Counted from the first letter of the stretch, positions 1 to 8,778 are shown. The stretch is 57,351 nucleotides of DNA from CAUPWF01 sp964369775 (GCA_964369775.1 CAYJHQ010000020.1:1-57351), one strand, 5' to 3'. Notes: a model not told the origin generated them from the letters alone. Program-made: numbers and translations.

Positions 1-9
1 AATTTTCAT
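1..9 (-). CDS. First codons of a further gene, cut by window edge
   Basis: Only ATG-AAA-ATT (Met-Lys-Ile) is inside the window. The ATG overlaps the TGA of the upstream glycosyltransferase gene as ATGA, and a GAGGAAA ribosome site lies 3-4 bases before it. This coupling says another gene of the same polysaccharide operon begins here. The product cannot be named from three codons. Confidence 0.6.
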
Positions 10-1130
10 TGTATTTCCTCATATATTTTCAAAGTTTTTTCTACTATATCATCCCAACTATATTTGTTACAGATGAAGTCAGCCGCTCTGGATCTATACT
101 TAGCCACTATTTCTGGACTATCGCACAAATTCTGAAGTTTCTCTTTCAAATCCTTAATTTCAGATTTTTTAAAAAGTACTGCCTGATCTTCCACAACTTC
201 TGCGATTTCATCGATATCCGATCCCAGAACACAGTTCCCATAACTCATCGCTTCGAGTAGACTTAATGGCATTCCCTCTAAGTCAGACGGCAGAGTATAA
301 ATATAAGAATTACTATATAGTTCATCTAATACTGATCCGCTTACAAAATTTGTGAAAATAATACGGTTATTATCTTTCGCTAAATTCCTTATTTCGGAAA
401 AGTATTCTTCGCTATCACTCGATCCGCCAGCTATAACAAGTTTCTTATTGGTTTTGACTTCCTTGAATGCTTCTACTAAATATTTCACACCCTTTTCTGG
501 CACAATCCTACCGAGGTACAAAATGTACTCATCCTTTTTCAGACCGAATTTTTTTGTAATTATATCAGCTTCTAATATTCTAGGTCTGTTTACCCCATTT
601 GGAATAAAAATAGTATCTCTACCATAAGTATCTTTAAAATATTTTTGAACGTTTTTACTAAGTACAATAATCTGCCTTGCATTTTTCACTGCGGTTTTTT
701 CACCAAATTTAATATACTTAGTCGCAAAACCTCCCCATTTACTTCGTTGCCAATCAAGTCCGTGAATAGTCGCAACACATTTCTTTCCGAAGAATTTGGG
801 AATCCACATCATTGCACATGGACCTTCTGCATGAAAATGCACAATATCATATTTAGAAACAGCAGCTCTCAGCGCTGCGAAGAAAGAAGAGCTCATCGCT
901 GCTAATCCCCTTCCATCTATTGTAAAGACTCGCTTAATCTTTACCTTTTTGTACTCTTTTATACCCTTTTCATTTTTATATTCTTTCCCTGAAACGTGCT
1001 TTCCTTTTCGATTATAGCAAGTCACGTCTTCACCACGGTCTACCATTCTAACCGCTAGTTCTTCGACAACCACTTCAATTCCGCCTTCTCTCGACGGAAT
1101 TCTTTTATGACCTAACATCGCAATTTTCAT
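6..1130 (-). CDS. Glycosyltransferase family 4
   Basis: A 374-aa GT-B fold glycosyltransferase, expected to move a sugar from a nucleotide-sugar donor to a lipid-linked glycan on the cytoplasmic face of the membrane. The N-terminus (GHKRIPSREGGIEVVVEELA) is the acceptor-side Rossmann domain with the GG-E pattern common in GT4 rhamnosyl/glucosyl transferases. The donor domain has YLGRIVPEKG near residue 205 and the nucleotide-sugar E-x7-E region (PSDLEGMPLSLLEAM) near 282-296. It starts 5 bases after the UDP-glucose dehydrogenase stop and its stop overlaps the next start, so it is operonic with both. Donor and acceptor cannot be told from sequence; a glucuronic-acid-containing polysaccharide is a fair guess from the neighbour. 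No TM segment seen. Confidence 0.88.
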   Translation of the reverse strand: MKIAMLGHKRIPSREGGIEVVVEELAVRMVDRGEDVTCYNRKGKHVSGKEYKNEKGIKEYKKVKIKRVFTIDGRGLAAMSSSFFAALRAAVSKYDIVHFHAEGPCAMMWIPKFFGKKCVATIHGLDWQRSKWGGFATKYIKFGEKTAVKNARQIIVLSKNVQKYFKDTYGRDTIFIPNGVNRPRILEADIITKKFGLKKDEYILYLGRIVPEKGVKYLVEAFKEVKTNKKLVIAGGSSDSEEYFSEIRNLAKDNNRIIFTNFVSGSVLDELYSNSYIYTLPSDLEGMPLSLLEAMSYGNCVLGSDIDEIAEVVEDQAVLFKKSEIKDLKEKLQNLCDSPEIVAKYRSRAADFICNKYSWDDIVEKTLKIYEEIQ

Positions 1131-1135
1131 GCCTG

Positions 1136-2368
1136 TTAATCCCTCCCCAAAAGATCTCTTGTATAGACCTTTTCTTTAACATCATCCAAAACTTCATCGT
1201 ATCTATTGGCAATTATAACATTACAAACACTTTTAAATTTTACTAAATCATTCAGAATTTCATTCCCGATAAATTGTTCTTCATCTTTAATCGAAGGTTC
1301 GTACACTAAAATTTTTGCCCCCTTCGCTTTTAGTCTTTTCATAACGCCTTGAATAGAGCTTTGTCGGAAGTTATCACTATTAGACTTCATTGCTAGTTTA
1401 TAAATTCCTACAACCGGTAAAGTCCCTATATTTTTATCAATGTCAGCAGCATCTCCCAAGGCACTCGCAAGCTCTAAGACTTTATCTGCAATAAAGTCTT
1501 TTCTTGTTCTATTAGATTCAACAATTGCGGTCATGATATTTTGTGGAACGTCTTCATAATTTGCTAAAAGTTGCTTCGTATCTTTTGGTAAGCAATATCC
1601 TCCATATCCAAAAGAAGGATTATTATAGTGATTACCGATTCTCGGATCTAGACTAGCTCCATTGATAACATCTAGCGCATTTAATTCTTTCTTTTCACAA
1701 TAGGTATCAAGCTCATTAAAAAAAGCAACACGAAGCGCAAGATATGTATTAGAGAAAAGCTTTACAGCCTCCGCTTCCACAAATCCCATAATAAGAATTT
1801 CAACACTTTCTTTCTTTGCCCCTTCTTCTAAAAGTTTCGCAAACTGTTGTGCTTTTTCCTTTAATTCAGCATTCTCTGTATCTGTCCCAACAATAATTCT
1901 ACTTGGATAGAAATTGTCATATAAAGCACGGCTCTCCCTCAAGAACTCGGGTGAAAAAATAAGATTATGGGCACCATATTTCACTCTTGCTGATTTTGTA
2001 AATCCTACAGGAATAGTTGATTTTATAACCATGACTGCTGTTGGATTAAATTTAACTACATCTCTAATAACTTTCTCTACAATGGACGTATCAAAATAAT
2101 TTTTAACTGGATCGTAATTTGTTGGCGTAGCAATAATTATATACTCAGCACCGTCATACGCTTCTTTCTCATTTAAAGTTGCTGTTAAATTTAATTTTTC
2201 CGCTTCAAGGCACTCTTCAAGTTCTTTGTCTTGTATCGGAGACTTCCGATTGTTTATCAACTCTATCTTCTCAGGAATAACATCAAGTGCAGTCACTTCA
2301 TTTTTCTGTGCCAAAAGCACCGCAAGCGATAATCCCACATATCCTGTACCGACAACTGTAATCTTCAT
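1136..2368 (-). CDS. ugd: UDP-glucose 6-dehydrogenase
   Basis: A 410-aa NAD-dependent dehydrogenase making UDP-glucuronate from UDP-glucose for capsule or exopolysaccharide. It opens with the NAD-binding MKITVVGTGYVGLS, has IKSTIPVGFT in the middle, and the catalytic cysteine in FGYGGYCLPKDTKQ. The length fits the short WecC/Ugd class. The open frame runs 18 codons further upstream to 2422, but the Rossmann motif begins at the ATG at 2368, which has AAGGA about 10 bases before it, so I chose 2368. A strong promoter lies about 100 bases upstream. A UDP-ManNAc dehydrogenase is the main alternative, since family members are hard to separate by eye. Confidence 0.88.
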   Translation of the reverse strand: MKITVVGTGYVGLSLAVLLAQKNEVTALDVIPEKIELINNRKSPIQDKELEECLEAEKLNLTATLNEKEAYDGAEYIIIATPTNYDPVKNYFDTSIVEKVIRDVVKFNPTAVMVIKSTIPVGFTKSARVKYGAHNLIFSPEFLRESRALYDNFYPSRIIVGTDTENAELKEKAQQFAKLLEEGAKKESVEILIMGFVEAEAVKLFSNTYLALRVAFFNELDTYCEKKELNALDVINGASLDPRIGNHYNNPSFGYGGYCLPKDTKQLLANYEDVPQNIMTAIVESNRTRKDFIADKVLELASALGDAADIDKNIGTLPVVGIYKLAMKSNSDNFRQSSIQGVMKRLKAKGAKILVYEPSIKDEEQFIGNEILNDLVKFKSVCNVIIANRYDEVLDDVKEKVYTRDLLGRD

Positions 2369-2471
2369 AGCATCTTCATCCTTTTCCATTATTGGTCTAT
2401 ATATTAATCTTCTATATTGCAACTCTTACTTTTGTATAGATTATTTATGTTTTTACGCATTATTGATGTAA

Positions 2472-2500
2472 ACTATAGCACTTCATTCCATAATTTGCAA
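2472..2500 (-). promoter_or_regulatory. Promoter of the ugd/glycosyltransferase operon
   Basis: Read on the minus strand: TTGCAA (2500-2495), 17-base spacer, TATAGT (2477-2472). Transcription would start near 2465, giving a leader of about 95 bases before ugd. It lies just after the terminator at 2554-2600, which separates this operon from the peptide operon. Confidence 0.7.
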
Positions 2501-2553
2501 GAATTTTATTCCTTCAACGCACGGAACTGAAACTAAATAATTTCTTTCTCTTT

Positions 2554-2600
2554 CTACATAAAAAAACGAGCTACATGAGGTAGTTCGTCTTTTTATGTAG
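2554..2600 (-). terminator. Rho-independent terminator ending the peptide operon
   Basis: A long near-perfect inverted repeat: CTACATAAAAA outer arms and an inner stem (GAACTACC / GTAGCTC) with loop TCAT. On the minus strand the inner stem is followed by TTTTTTTATG. It is placed 40 bases after the last precursor peptide. The A/T tracts on both sides could also let it work in the other direction. Confidence 0.75.
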
Positions 2601-2639
2601 CCTAATACTACAGCCTCTTATAATTTTTACTATTTAAAA

Positions 2640-2774
2640 TTAAGAATCACATTCTTGACCGTGATCTTCATATCCACCATAAGTATTATCAAACCTTGTT
2701 TCTGGACATGCTGAATGTTGAGTCTCTGCCAATTCTAAGGTTTCGATTTCTGGAACACTCCAAGTCTTTTTCAT
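2640..2774 (-). CDS. RiPP precursor peptide A (lasso-like leader)
   Basis: A 44-aa peptide with an AGAGGTG ribosome site 6 bases before the ATG. The leader-like half begins MKKTWSVPEIETLELAET: W5-x-x-P8, I10-E11-T12 and T18. It matches precursor B at nearly every conserved position (MKKTW-x-x-P-x-I-E-T-x-E). The C-terminal half is different: acidic, with C23, D29, C42, and ending Glu-Cys-Asp-Ser. W/Y-x-x-P followed by a Thr shortly before the core is the leader pattern of paeninodin-like lasso precursors (established knowledge). If T18 is at -2, the core starts at H20, which puts D29 at position 10, outside the usual 7-9 residue ring, so the cut site is uncertain. It is the last gene of the operon. 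Two cysteines could form a disulfide. Confidence 0.82.
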   Translation of the reverse strand: MKKTWSVPEIETLELAETQHSACPETRFDNTYGGYEDHGQECDS

Positions 2775-2838
2775 GCTGTTCACCTCTCTTCCGTATATTC
2801 CATTCCCACTCTATCATTCTTCACTTTGTAAGTCAATA

Positions 2839-2860
2839 AGTCTAACATAAATGTTAGACT
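2839..2860 (-). other. Hairpin/dyad before precursor A
   Basis: Perfect 9-bp arms AGTCTAACA / TGTTAGACT with a 4-base loop, between the cyclase stop and precursor A. Little T-run follows on the minus strand, so it is a weak terminator. An almost identical dyad (TCTAACA-N4-TGTTAGA core) precedes precursor B. It may be an mRNA stabiliser or processing hairpin, or an operator. Confidence 0.6.
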
Positions 2861-2881
2861 TTTCCTGTCCACCTTAAACCT

Positions 2882-4807
2882 CTATGTATGTTTTTCTATA
2901 AAAATCCCTATCAAATATATCGCTCCTAGATTCAGTAACTTCATTCTATACTCTTCAGTATTTTCGATTTTCTCCAAAAGATCCACATAATTTTCTAAGT
3001 AATCTTTCTTTACAAACTTTGCTACTTCTGGAAGATCTAGCACTCGTTTGATATCACAAAAAACACTGTCCCAGTTCTTTGAAACCCTATCAAACCAGTC
3101 GGAACTTTGAATCCCCCTAGCTGCTGTTTCCGGAAAAAAGGATGTAGGTAATAAGTCTTTACAATAGTGCCTTACCAGCCTCCTAGTTTGCCCCTTATCA
3201 TTGACAAAACACTCAATTGGTATTGCTGAACACAATTCAATTATTCTAATATCTTTTGTCGGATCCCGAACAACAATACCGTTCTTGAGGGAAAACGCTG
3301 TTTCTGCATCGGCAATATGCGCAAACGCAATCGGATCAACTGCCGCCTTTCTCTGATGTGCAAATATATGAGATTCAACACCGTTTCCTTGCACTGCATT
3401 CACTTTAAGCCTTTTATCTTTTTCTGTAATTCCAAGACTCTTTGCAAAAGCCACATCTAATACACTCATATCTAGATAATTCAAATCTATTGTTTTTTTC
3501 GCCTTTATTCGTTGCCAGACATGTTGTAAATACAATTTCCGACTATACCTCATCTTTTTGCAATATGTATTTGAAACTGTCATTGCTTTTACTAATTTAT
3601 TGCTAGCTATTAAATGGCTTATATACTCCCCTATCATTCCGTAAGACACTGATGCATTTCCATATTGACCATTCAAAAGTATCCTATGATTACTCTCTCC
3701 TGCTTTTTTATAGATTTCTTTTACCCAATCTATATTCGTATGAGATTTATATGGGGTTTCATATGTAGCTAAAATCTCTCTCATATTAGAAAATCCATCA
3801 CATTCCGGAGTAGACATAAAATTCGGCTTCACATTTGGATACATTTCGCAAAACTGTAAGATAGCTTCACTCTCATCATTAACAGTATACATCATCTTTA
3901 TCTTGTTATTGCTGTTTTCTAATGGTACATGGGAGTACCCATAGACATTTTTTCCTTCTTTTTGCATTCCCTTCGCTAAAAAAGCCCCCACTGTGGTAGA
4001 ATCGAATCCGCCTGACAGCATCAATCCTGGTTCTCCATTGATCCCAGCAACTGTTTCTGTGACACATTTTTCATATAATTTCAAGAAATATTTCTTATAT
4101 TCGTCATCATTCTTCAGCTTAATTGGCTTAATGTCATTATAATCCCAGTATTTTATCGACTCTAGCGATTCTTTTGTAATACGATTGTAATGGAATGCTT
4201 CCACTCTCATGACACCTTTAAAAGGAGTAGTTGTCGGACTTGTATTTATAGCCAAGGTATTCATACCGATAAACAAAGCAAGCCACTCTTCATTCACGGC
4301 TCGCTCTTTACTAGCATATACAATTGTATCCATTCGAGTAGCGAAATATAGCTTGCTACCTACTCTTTGATAATACAATGCTCTGCTCGCTACATGGTCC
4401 CCCCCTAAAAACAATTCATTTTTCTCCACGTTAAAGGCCGCATACGCGTAACTACCATAAATATATTTCGATAGCATTCCTCCCCATTTTTTAAAAGCTT
4501 CATATATAATATCCCCATCAGGGCAATGCTCATCAGCTATTCCTAGTTTATTCAAAACCTCTTCTCTATTGTCCACGACGCCATCAACCGTGAATAAAAT
4601 TTGATCATCCCCATCATATTTAGGCAAAACCTCATTTTCACTCCATATTTTTATATACTGAAGCCCACAACCCATAAAAGCACTATGGATTACCTTACTC
4701 GAATACTTATCAATTTTAAATTCACAAAATCCGTCTTGCATACGCACATTGTCATCTTCTGACACTCTATTTTCAGAGAAATCAACCATTCCCCATATTG
4801 CTGACAT
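2882..4807 (-). CDS. Asparagine-synthetase-like peptide cyclase, copy 2
   Basis: A 641-aa AsnB-family protein, likely an ATP-dependent macrolactam (lasso-type C) cyclase. Residues 1-200 are the glutaminase-like Ntn domain. The catalytic Cys2 is absent (MSAIWG), so ammonia release from glutamine is not expected, as in McjC-type cyclases. Residues 265-270 carry the pyrophosphatase loop SGGFDS of an adenylating synthetase. C-terminal motifs VRDPTKDIRIIELC and RRLVRHY match the paralogue at 5133-7064, which aligns without gaps over the first 270 residues. The frame is open to 4882, but GGGAG 7 bases before the ATG at 4807 and the paralogue's start fix the N-terminus. It sits between precursors B and A. 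A true asparagine synthetase or beta-lactam synthetase is less likely given the two precursors. Confidence 0.82.
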   Translation of the reverse strand: MSAIWGMVDFSENRVSEDDNVRMQDGFCEFKIDKYSSKVIHSAFMGCGLQYIKIWSENEVLPKYDGDDQILFTVDGVVDNREEVLNKLGIADEHCPDGDIIYEAFKKWGGMLSKYIYGSYAYAAFNVEKNELFLGGDHVASRALYYQRVGSKLYFATRMDTIVYASKERAVNEEWLALFIGMNTLAINTSPTTTPFKGVMRVEAFHYNRITKESLESIKYWDYNDIKPIKLKNDDEYKKYFLKLYEKCVTETVAGINGEPGLMLSGGFDSTTVGAFLAKGMQKEGKNVYGYSHVPLENSNNKIKMMYTVNDESEAILQFCEMYPNVKPNFMSTPECDGFSNMREILATYETPYKSHTNIDWVKEIYKKAGESNHRILLNGQYGNASVSYGMIGEYISHLIASNKLVKAMTVSNTYCKKMRYSRKLYLQHVWQRIKAKKTIDLNYLDMSVLDVAFAKSLGITEKDKRLKVNAVQGNGVESHIFAHQRKAAVDPIAFAHIADAETAFSLKNGIVVRDPTKDIRIIELCSAIPIECFVNDKGQTRRLVRHYCKDLLPTSFFPETAARGIQSSDWFDRVSKNWDSVFCDIKRVLDLPEVAKFVKKDYLENYVDLLEKIENTEEYRMKLLNLGAIYLIGIFIEKHT

Positions 4808-4900
4808 ATTCCATCTCCCAACAAAAAAAGAGCCTACATACCAACCGCTGTTACGCGGAATATGTGACCCTTTCCTAATCATTTTTCGCTAACCTTTAAT

Positions 4901-5044
4901 TTAAGATTCGCATTCCCAAACGTAATCGCCTTCTCCTTGAACCAAATCAAAGAATCCGCCATCATTTCCTTTTTCCATAAAATCTGTAGCTGTTGCACTG
5001 ATTTCAACTGTCTCAATTGTTGGATTTTCCCATGTTTTTTTCAT
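4901..5044 (-). CDS. RiPP precursor peptide B (lasso-like leader)
   Basis: A 47-aa peptide with a strong GAGGAGG ribosome site before its ATG. The leader half is MKKTWENPTIETVEISATA, with W5, P8, I10, E11, T12, T18 shared with precursor A. The C-terminal half (from T20) has D28, then G29-G30-F31-F32, more acidic residues, and ends Trp-Glu-Cys-Glu-Ser. If T18 is the -2 Thr of lasso leaders, the core begins at T20 and D28 is residue 9, which fits a 9-residue ring; this is inference. It lies between the two cyclase genes (88 bases after copy 1, 93 before copy 2). The short length and strong ribosome site suggest high expression. Confidence 0.84.
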   Translation of the reverse strand: MKKTWENPTIETVEISATATDFMEKGNDGGFFDLVQGEGDYVWECES

Positions 5045-5117
5045 ATTGTTATTCCTCCTCATTTATTTATTATTTACTACACCCAAAATATAACACATTT
5101 GTTTTAGCAGCAGTGAG

Positions 5118-5139
5118 TTTCTAACACATTTGTTAGAAA
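5118..5139 (-). other. Hairpin/dyad before precursor B
   Basis: Perfect 9-bp arms TTTCTAACA / TGTTAGAAA around CATT, overlapping the stop codon of the upstream cyclase (5133-5135). It shares the TCTAACA-N4-TGTTAGA core with the element at 2839-2860. A second copy of its central 13 bases (TAACACATTTGTT) lies 31 bp away at 5091-5103. Confidence 0.6.
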
Positions 5140-7064
5140 TAATTATTTTTCTCTAGGAACACTCCCAGCAAGTACAATATTCCTATCTTGCGGAACTCAT
5201 ACCCATATAGATCATCTTCTGGTATCTCTTTGTATTTTTTCAAAACTTCCGTTAATTGTGCTTCATCCAAGAACTCTCGTACCCTTTCATGAGACAACAC
5301 CTTCTGAATATCTGCATACACTGCATCCCAGGTAGGTGTGATTCGTTCTTTCCAATCTGAACTCTGAACACCACGCGGAGCCGTCTCTGGTAAAAATGAT
5401 TGTGGCAAGAGGTCTTTACAATAGACGCGAACCAATCTACGCGTCTCTAAGTTTTCATTTGTAAAACACTCTATCGGTAGTGAATTACAAAACATCAACA
5501 TACGTGCATCTTTTGATGGATCTCGCACTAAAAACCCTTGTTTTAGAGACATTCCACAATCATACTCCGCAACGTGGGCGTAGCTAATTGAATTGGCAAC
5601 TAATTGTCTATACTCTTGAAACGAAAAACGCTTGTATTTGTCCTTAGGTCCGTTCAATTCAATTCGCTTGTCATTATAATTTATCTCTAACTCTTCTGCC
5701 TTCTTTGCACCTAACAATCCTTTTTCAAGATAGTTATCATCTTTCTCTATTTTCCCAAACATTTCTTTAAACAAGTATCGAAAATATTTCTTCCTACTAT
5801 ATCGTTTCATCTTTGCTAGTCTATTAGCAGTTTTTAGAGCCTTAAGAAGTCTCTTTTGTCGAACGAGCTCTTGTATATACATCTCGGTTGTTCTACCAAA
5901 CGAAATAGTCATATTTCCCATCTGTCCAATTAGAACAAGCTTTCTTCCATCTGTGCCCATTTTTTTAAACAATCCATGAATCCACCCTACATTTGTAATT
6001 GATTTATAGGGCGATTCATACGTTTCTAGTATTTCTCGCATATTTGAAAATCCATTTTCCTCAGGATTTTTTATAAAATTAGTCTGAATATTCGGATATA
6101 AGGAAGCAAACTCTAGTACTTTTTCTGTTTCATCAGGTATACTGTATTTGATATCCATTTTGGTTTGATATTCATCAATCGGCACATATGTATATCCATG
6201 AATACTCTTGTTTTCTTTTTCTAGTGCTTTGGCAGCCCATGCAGTAGTCGTTGTAGAATCAAATCCACCTGATAACATGGACCCTGGTTCTCCACAAACC
6301 CCGTCTATACTTTCTTCTACACACTGCTGAAAGAGTTCACGAAACTTCGCACAATATTCCTCATCGCTTCCAAGCTTCAATGGTTCAACTTTTCTTACAT
6401 CGCGATAAAGCACCTTTTCCACCGAGTTATTATCAATCACATAATAATGAGCTGCCTCTAATCGAAAGACTGCTGTATACACGGTATCCTCTGGATTTGA
6501 AAGAATACTCAGCTGCTCTAGTGCCAAATATATACCAAGCCACTCTTCATTCAACTCTTTCTTTTTGCTCCCCGCCAATATCGAATCTATCCTTGTCCCA
6601 AAGTAGAGCTTTGACCCAACTCTTTGGTAATACAGTGTCCTAGATGCTATATAATCCACTCCCAATATCAACTTTTTTGTATCCGTATGATAAGCCGCAT
6701 AGGAATAACTGCCAAATACATGAGCCCCCATCTGTGGTCCCCATTTCTGATAAGCCAGAAAAAGCAGTGCCCCATCAGCGATTTCCATATCATCAACTTG
6801 CAGTTTTTGTATCAATTCTTTTCTATTGTCGATTACACAATCTGTTGTAAAGATTACTTGCATTTCATTGTTAACAATTGGTAATTGTTCTTTGTGAGAC
6901 CATCTTTTAATATATTGGATTCCGCATCCCATAATCACACTTTCTTCTTCCACTGCTTCATAACGGTCTATTTTATAATCTTTATAAATACTTTGCATGG
7001 CTGTGCTAATATCACTTTGTTTTTCTATAGATTCAAAATCTACGCATCCCCAGATTGCTGACAT
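5133..7064 (-). CDS. Asparagine-synthetase-like peptide cyclase, copy 1
   Basis: A 643-aa paralogue of the protein at 2882-4807 with the same layout: Ntn/glutaminase-like half starting MSAIWGCVDF with Ser in place of Cys2, then the synthetase half with SGGFDS at 265-270. Shared blocks include MGCGxQYIKxWS (46-56), GSYxYAA (118-124) and LYYQRVGSKLYF (144-155). Loss of Cys2 and keeping the PPi loop is what known lasso cyclases show. AGGAG lies 7 bases before the ATG, and the gene starts 19 bases after the ABC transporter stop. Predicted job: adenylate a Glu/Asp side chain of a precursor peptide and close an amide ring. Which copy acts on which precursor is unknown; each precursor directly follows a cyclase gene. 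Confidence 0.82.
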   Translation of the reverse strand: MSAIWGCVDFESIEKQSDISTAMQSIYKDYKIDRYEAVEEESVIMGCGIQYIKRWSHKEQLPIVNNEMQVIFTTDCVIDNRKELIQKLQVDDMEIADGALLFLAYQKWGPQMGAHVFGSYSYAAYHTDTKKLILGVDYIASRTLYYQRVGSKLYFGTRIDSILAGSKKKELNEEWLGIYLALEQLSILSNPEDTVYTAVFRLEAAHYYVIDNNSVEKVLYRDVRKVEPLKLGSDEEYCAKFRELFQQCVEESIDGVCGEPGSMLSGGFDSTTTTAWAAKALEKENKSIHGYTYVPIDEYQTKMDIKYSIPDETEKVLEFASLYPNIQTNFIKNPEENGFSNMREILETYESPYKSITNVGWIHGLFKKMGTDGRKLVLIGQMGNMTISFGRTTEMYIQELVRQKRLLKALKTANRLAKMKRYSRKKYFRYLFKEMFGKIEKDDNYLEKGLLGAKKAEELEINYNDKRIELNGPKDKYKRFSFQEYRQLVANSISYAHVAEYDCGMSLKQGFLVRDPSKDARMLMFCNSLPIECFTNENLETRRLVRVYCKDLLPQSFLPETAPRGVQSSDWKERITPTWDAVYADIQKVLSHERVREFLDEAQLTEVLKKYKEIPEDDLYGYEFRKIGILYLLGVFLEKNNYF

Positions 7065-7083
7065 ACTTCTCTCCTATTCAACT

Positions 7084-8778
7084 TTACTTGTCTTCGATAA
7101 TTATTTTTTTGTCCTTAATCCGTATACACCTGTCACAATAATTCATAATACTTTTCCTGTGGCTAATCAACAAGCAAGTTAGCCCTTTTGTATGATCTCT
7201 CAAATGCTGTAACACAGCTATTTCTGTTGCTTCATCAAGCGCACTCGTAGCTTCATCCAATATCAAAATAGGTGCTTTCTTCGCTAATGCTCTGCATATA
7301 GAAATTCTCTGTGCTTGCCCTTCTGAGATTCCCAACCCTTTTTCTCCTATTACCGTATGTAATCCCTCTGGTGTACTTCTTACAAATTCATCTACAGACA
7401 CTACTTTTAGCAGTTCCCAAATCTCTTCCTCGCTGATATCCTTGCATCCTACTCTGATGTTATCTATAATCTTTCCGCTAATTAGTGTGTTTCCCTGTGG
7501 CACGTAAGAAATGTATTTTCTTACACCTGCATTAATATCCTTTCCTTCTCCTTCTTTTGAGTAGATTTGTAACGCTCCTTTGTCCGGACTCAGATATGCC
7601 ATGATCAGACGTATGAATGTAGTCTTTCCAATTCCCGAAGTCCCCATCATTGCAACAAACTCGCCTTTATTGATATTTGCACTTGCATTTTCTAGTATTA
7701 CTTCGCTACCATATGCAAAGCTAACATCTGTAGCCTTAATTCCCAAACCATCCACTTGGTTTATTTCAAAGTTTTGGTCCTCTTTTTCGATATCCTTAAT
7801 CTCTATCACTCGCGCTGCTGATGTTGAGATTGCAACTACCCTTGGCAGTAATTTCGACAATCCTACTACTGGTGCTTGAATTTGCGACACCAGTTGAATA
7901 AACATACTCATAGTTCCATAGCTAATTAATCCACTAGAAAGTTGACCTGCTGAATATACAAGTGCTACTACGTACCCAAGCTGGAAGCTCCCTCCTAAGA
8001 AAGCACCTGAAATAGCACTAATGTTTTGACGTTTTTTTATCCAGTACAACCGCTCTCTACGCAACTCAGATATCGTACTGTTTGCAAGACCTTGTGCATT
8101 AAACGCCTTATACACAACCAAATTTCCTACGCTCTCTTGCATATATGACTTGTATTTTGACTCTGACTGCTGAATTCTATTTTGTATTGGTCGCATTTTT
8201 CTTCCTGTAATAATTCCGATTAGTGCACTAATCGGTCCAAGAAATAGTGCAAACAAGGCTATTTTTATATCAAAAAATGCAAGTGCACCAAATGCTACAA
8301 CCAGATTAAGTCCTAAAGAAAAAATACTTGGGATTACTTCTGCCACTCCTGTAGCCACTATGTCAATATCACTAGACAATCGAGTAACTATATCCCCACT
8401 ATGATATTTCGAGATATCCTTCCATGTAGAATTCATAACCGAATCATATACCTTAATCCTAATTGAAAATGCAAATCTTTCATTGACCACAACTGTAACA
8501 ATGCTGTTCATTGCTGTAAGTGCTAAAGAAGCTACAATTACCAGCCCATACATGGCTACATTACTGTAAACTATCCCATTCAATGTTGCTCCATCAATAA
8601 TACTTCTAGCGAAAAGCATCATCCCTAGCGACACCACACTTTGAAAAAGACTGATAAGGGCAATCCCCATTAATGCTTTTGCGTGTGGTTTCGTTTGTTC
8701 CATAACCCATTTAAACGCGTGTCTATTATATTTTATACTGTGTAATATATTCTTTATACCATACTCATTTTTACCCAT
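7084..8778 (-). CDS. ABC exporter of the peptide operon
   Basis: A 564-aa half-transporter: six-helix membrane domain (about 35-320), then ATPase with Walker A GTSGIGKTT, signature ISEGQAQR (a variant of LSGGQ) and Walker B ILILDEATSALDE, ending with an H-loop (LISHR). It lacks the N-terminal C39 peptidase domain of bacteriocin exporters, so it does not supply leader cleavage. ATG at 8784 has no room for a ribosome site; the ATG at 8778 has GGGAG 6 bases upstream. By position it is the lasso-D-type exporter and self-immunity protein for the mature peptides. Confidence 0.88.
   Translation of the reverse strand: MGKNEYGIKNILHSIKYNRHAFKWVMEQTKPHAKALMGIALISLFQSVVSLGMMLFARSIIDGATLNGIVYSNVAMYGLVIVASLALTAMNSIVTVVVNERFAFSIRIKVYDSVMNSTWKDISKYHSGDIVTRLSSDIDIVATGVAEVIPSIFSLGLNLVVAFGALAFFDIKIALFALFLGPISALIGIITGRKMRPIQNRIQQSESKYKSYMQESVGNLVVYKAFNAQGLANSTISELRRERLYWIKKRQNISAISGAFLGGSFQLGYVVALVYSAGQLSSGLISYGTMSMFIQLVSQIQAPVVGLSKLLPRVVAISTSAARVIEIKDIEKEDQNFEINQVDGLGIKATDVSFAYGSEVILENASANINKGEFVAMMGTSGIGKTTFIRLIMAYLSPDKGALQIYSKEGEGKDINAGVRKYISYVPQGNTLISGKIIDNIRVGCKDISEEEIWELLKVVSVDEFVRSTPEGLHTVIGEKGLGISEGQAQRISICRALAKKAPILILDEATSALDEATEIAVLQHLRDHTKGLTCLLISHRKSIMNYCDRCIRIKDKKIIIEDK

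Noticed and set aside
2839..2860. Simple terminator between cyclase and precursor A
   Set aside because: No T-run follows on the minus strand, and stopping here would silence the precursor; a processing or operator role fits better.
2882..7064. Two asparagine synthetase genes (asnB)
   Set aside because: Both lack the essential Cys2 of glutamine-dependent asparagine synthetase, and each is directly followed by a small precursor gene in an operon with an exporter. A peptide cyclase is a better reading.
7084..8778. Bacteriocin exporter with leader-cleaving peptidase
   Set aside because: The protein begins only about 30 residues before its first helix; there is no room for a C39 peptidase domain and no Cys/His motif of that kind.
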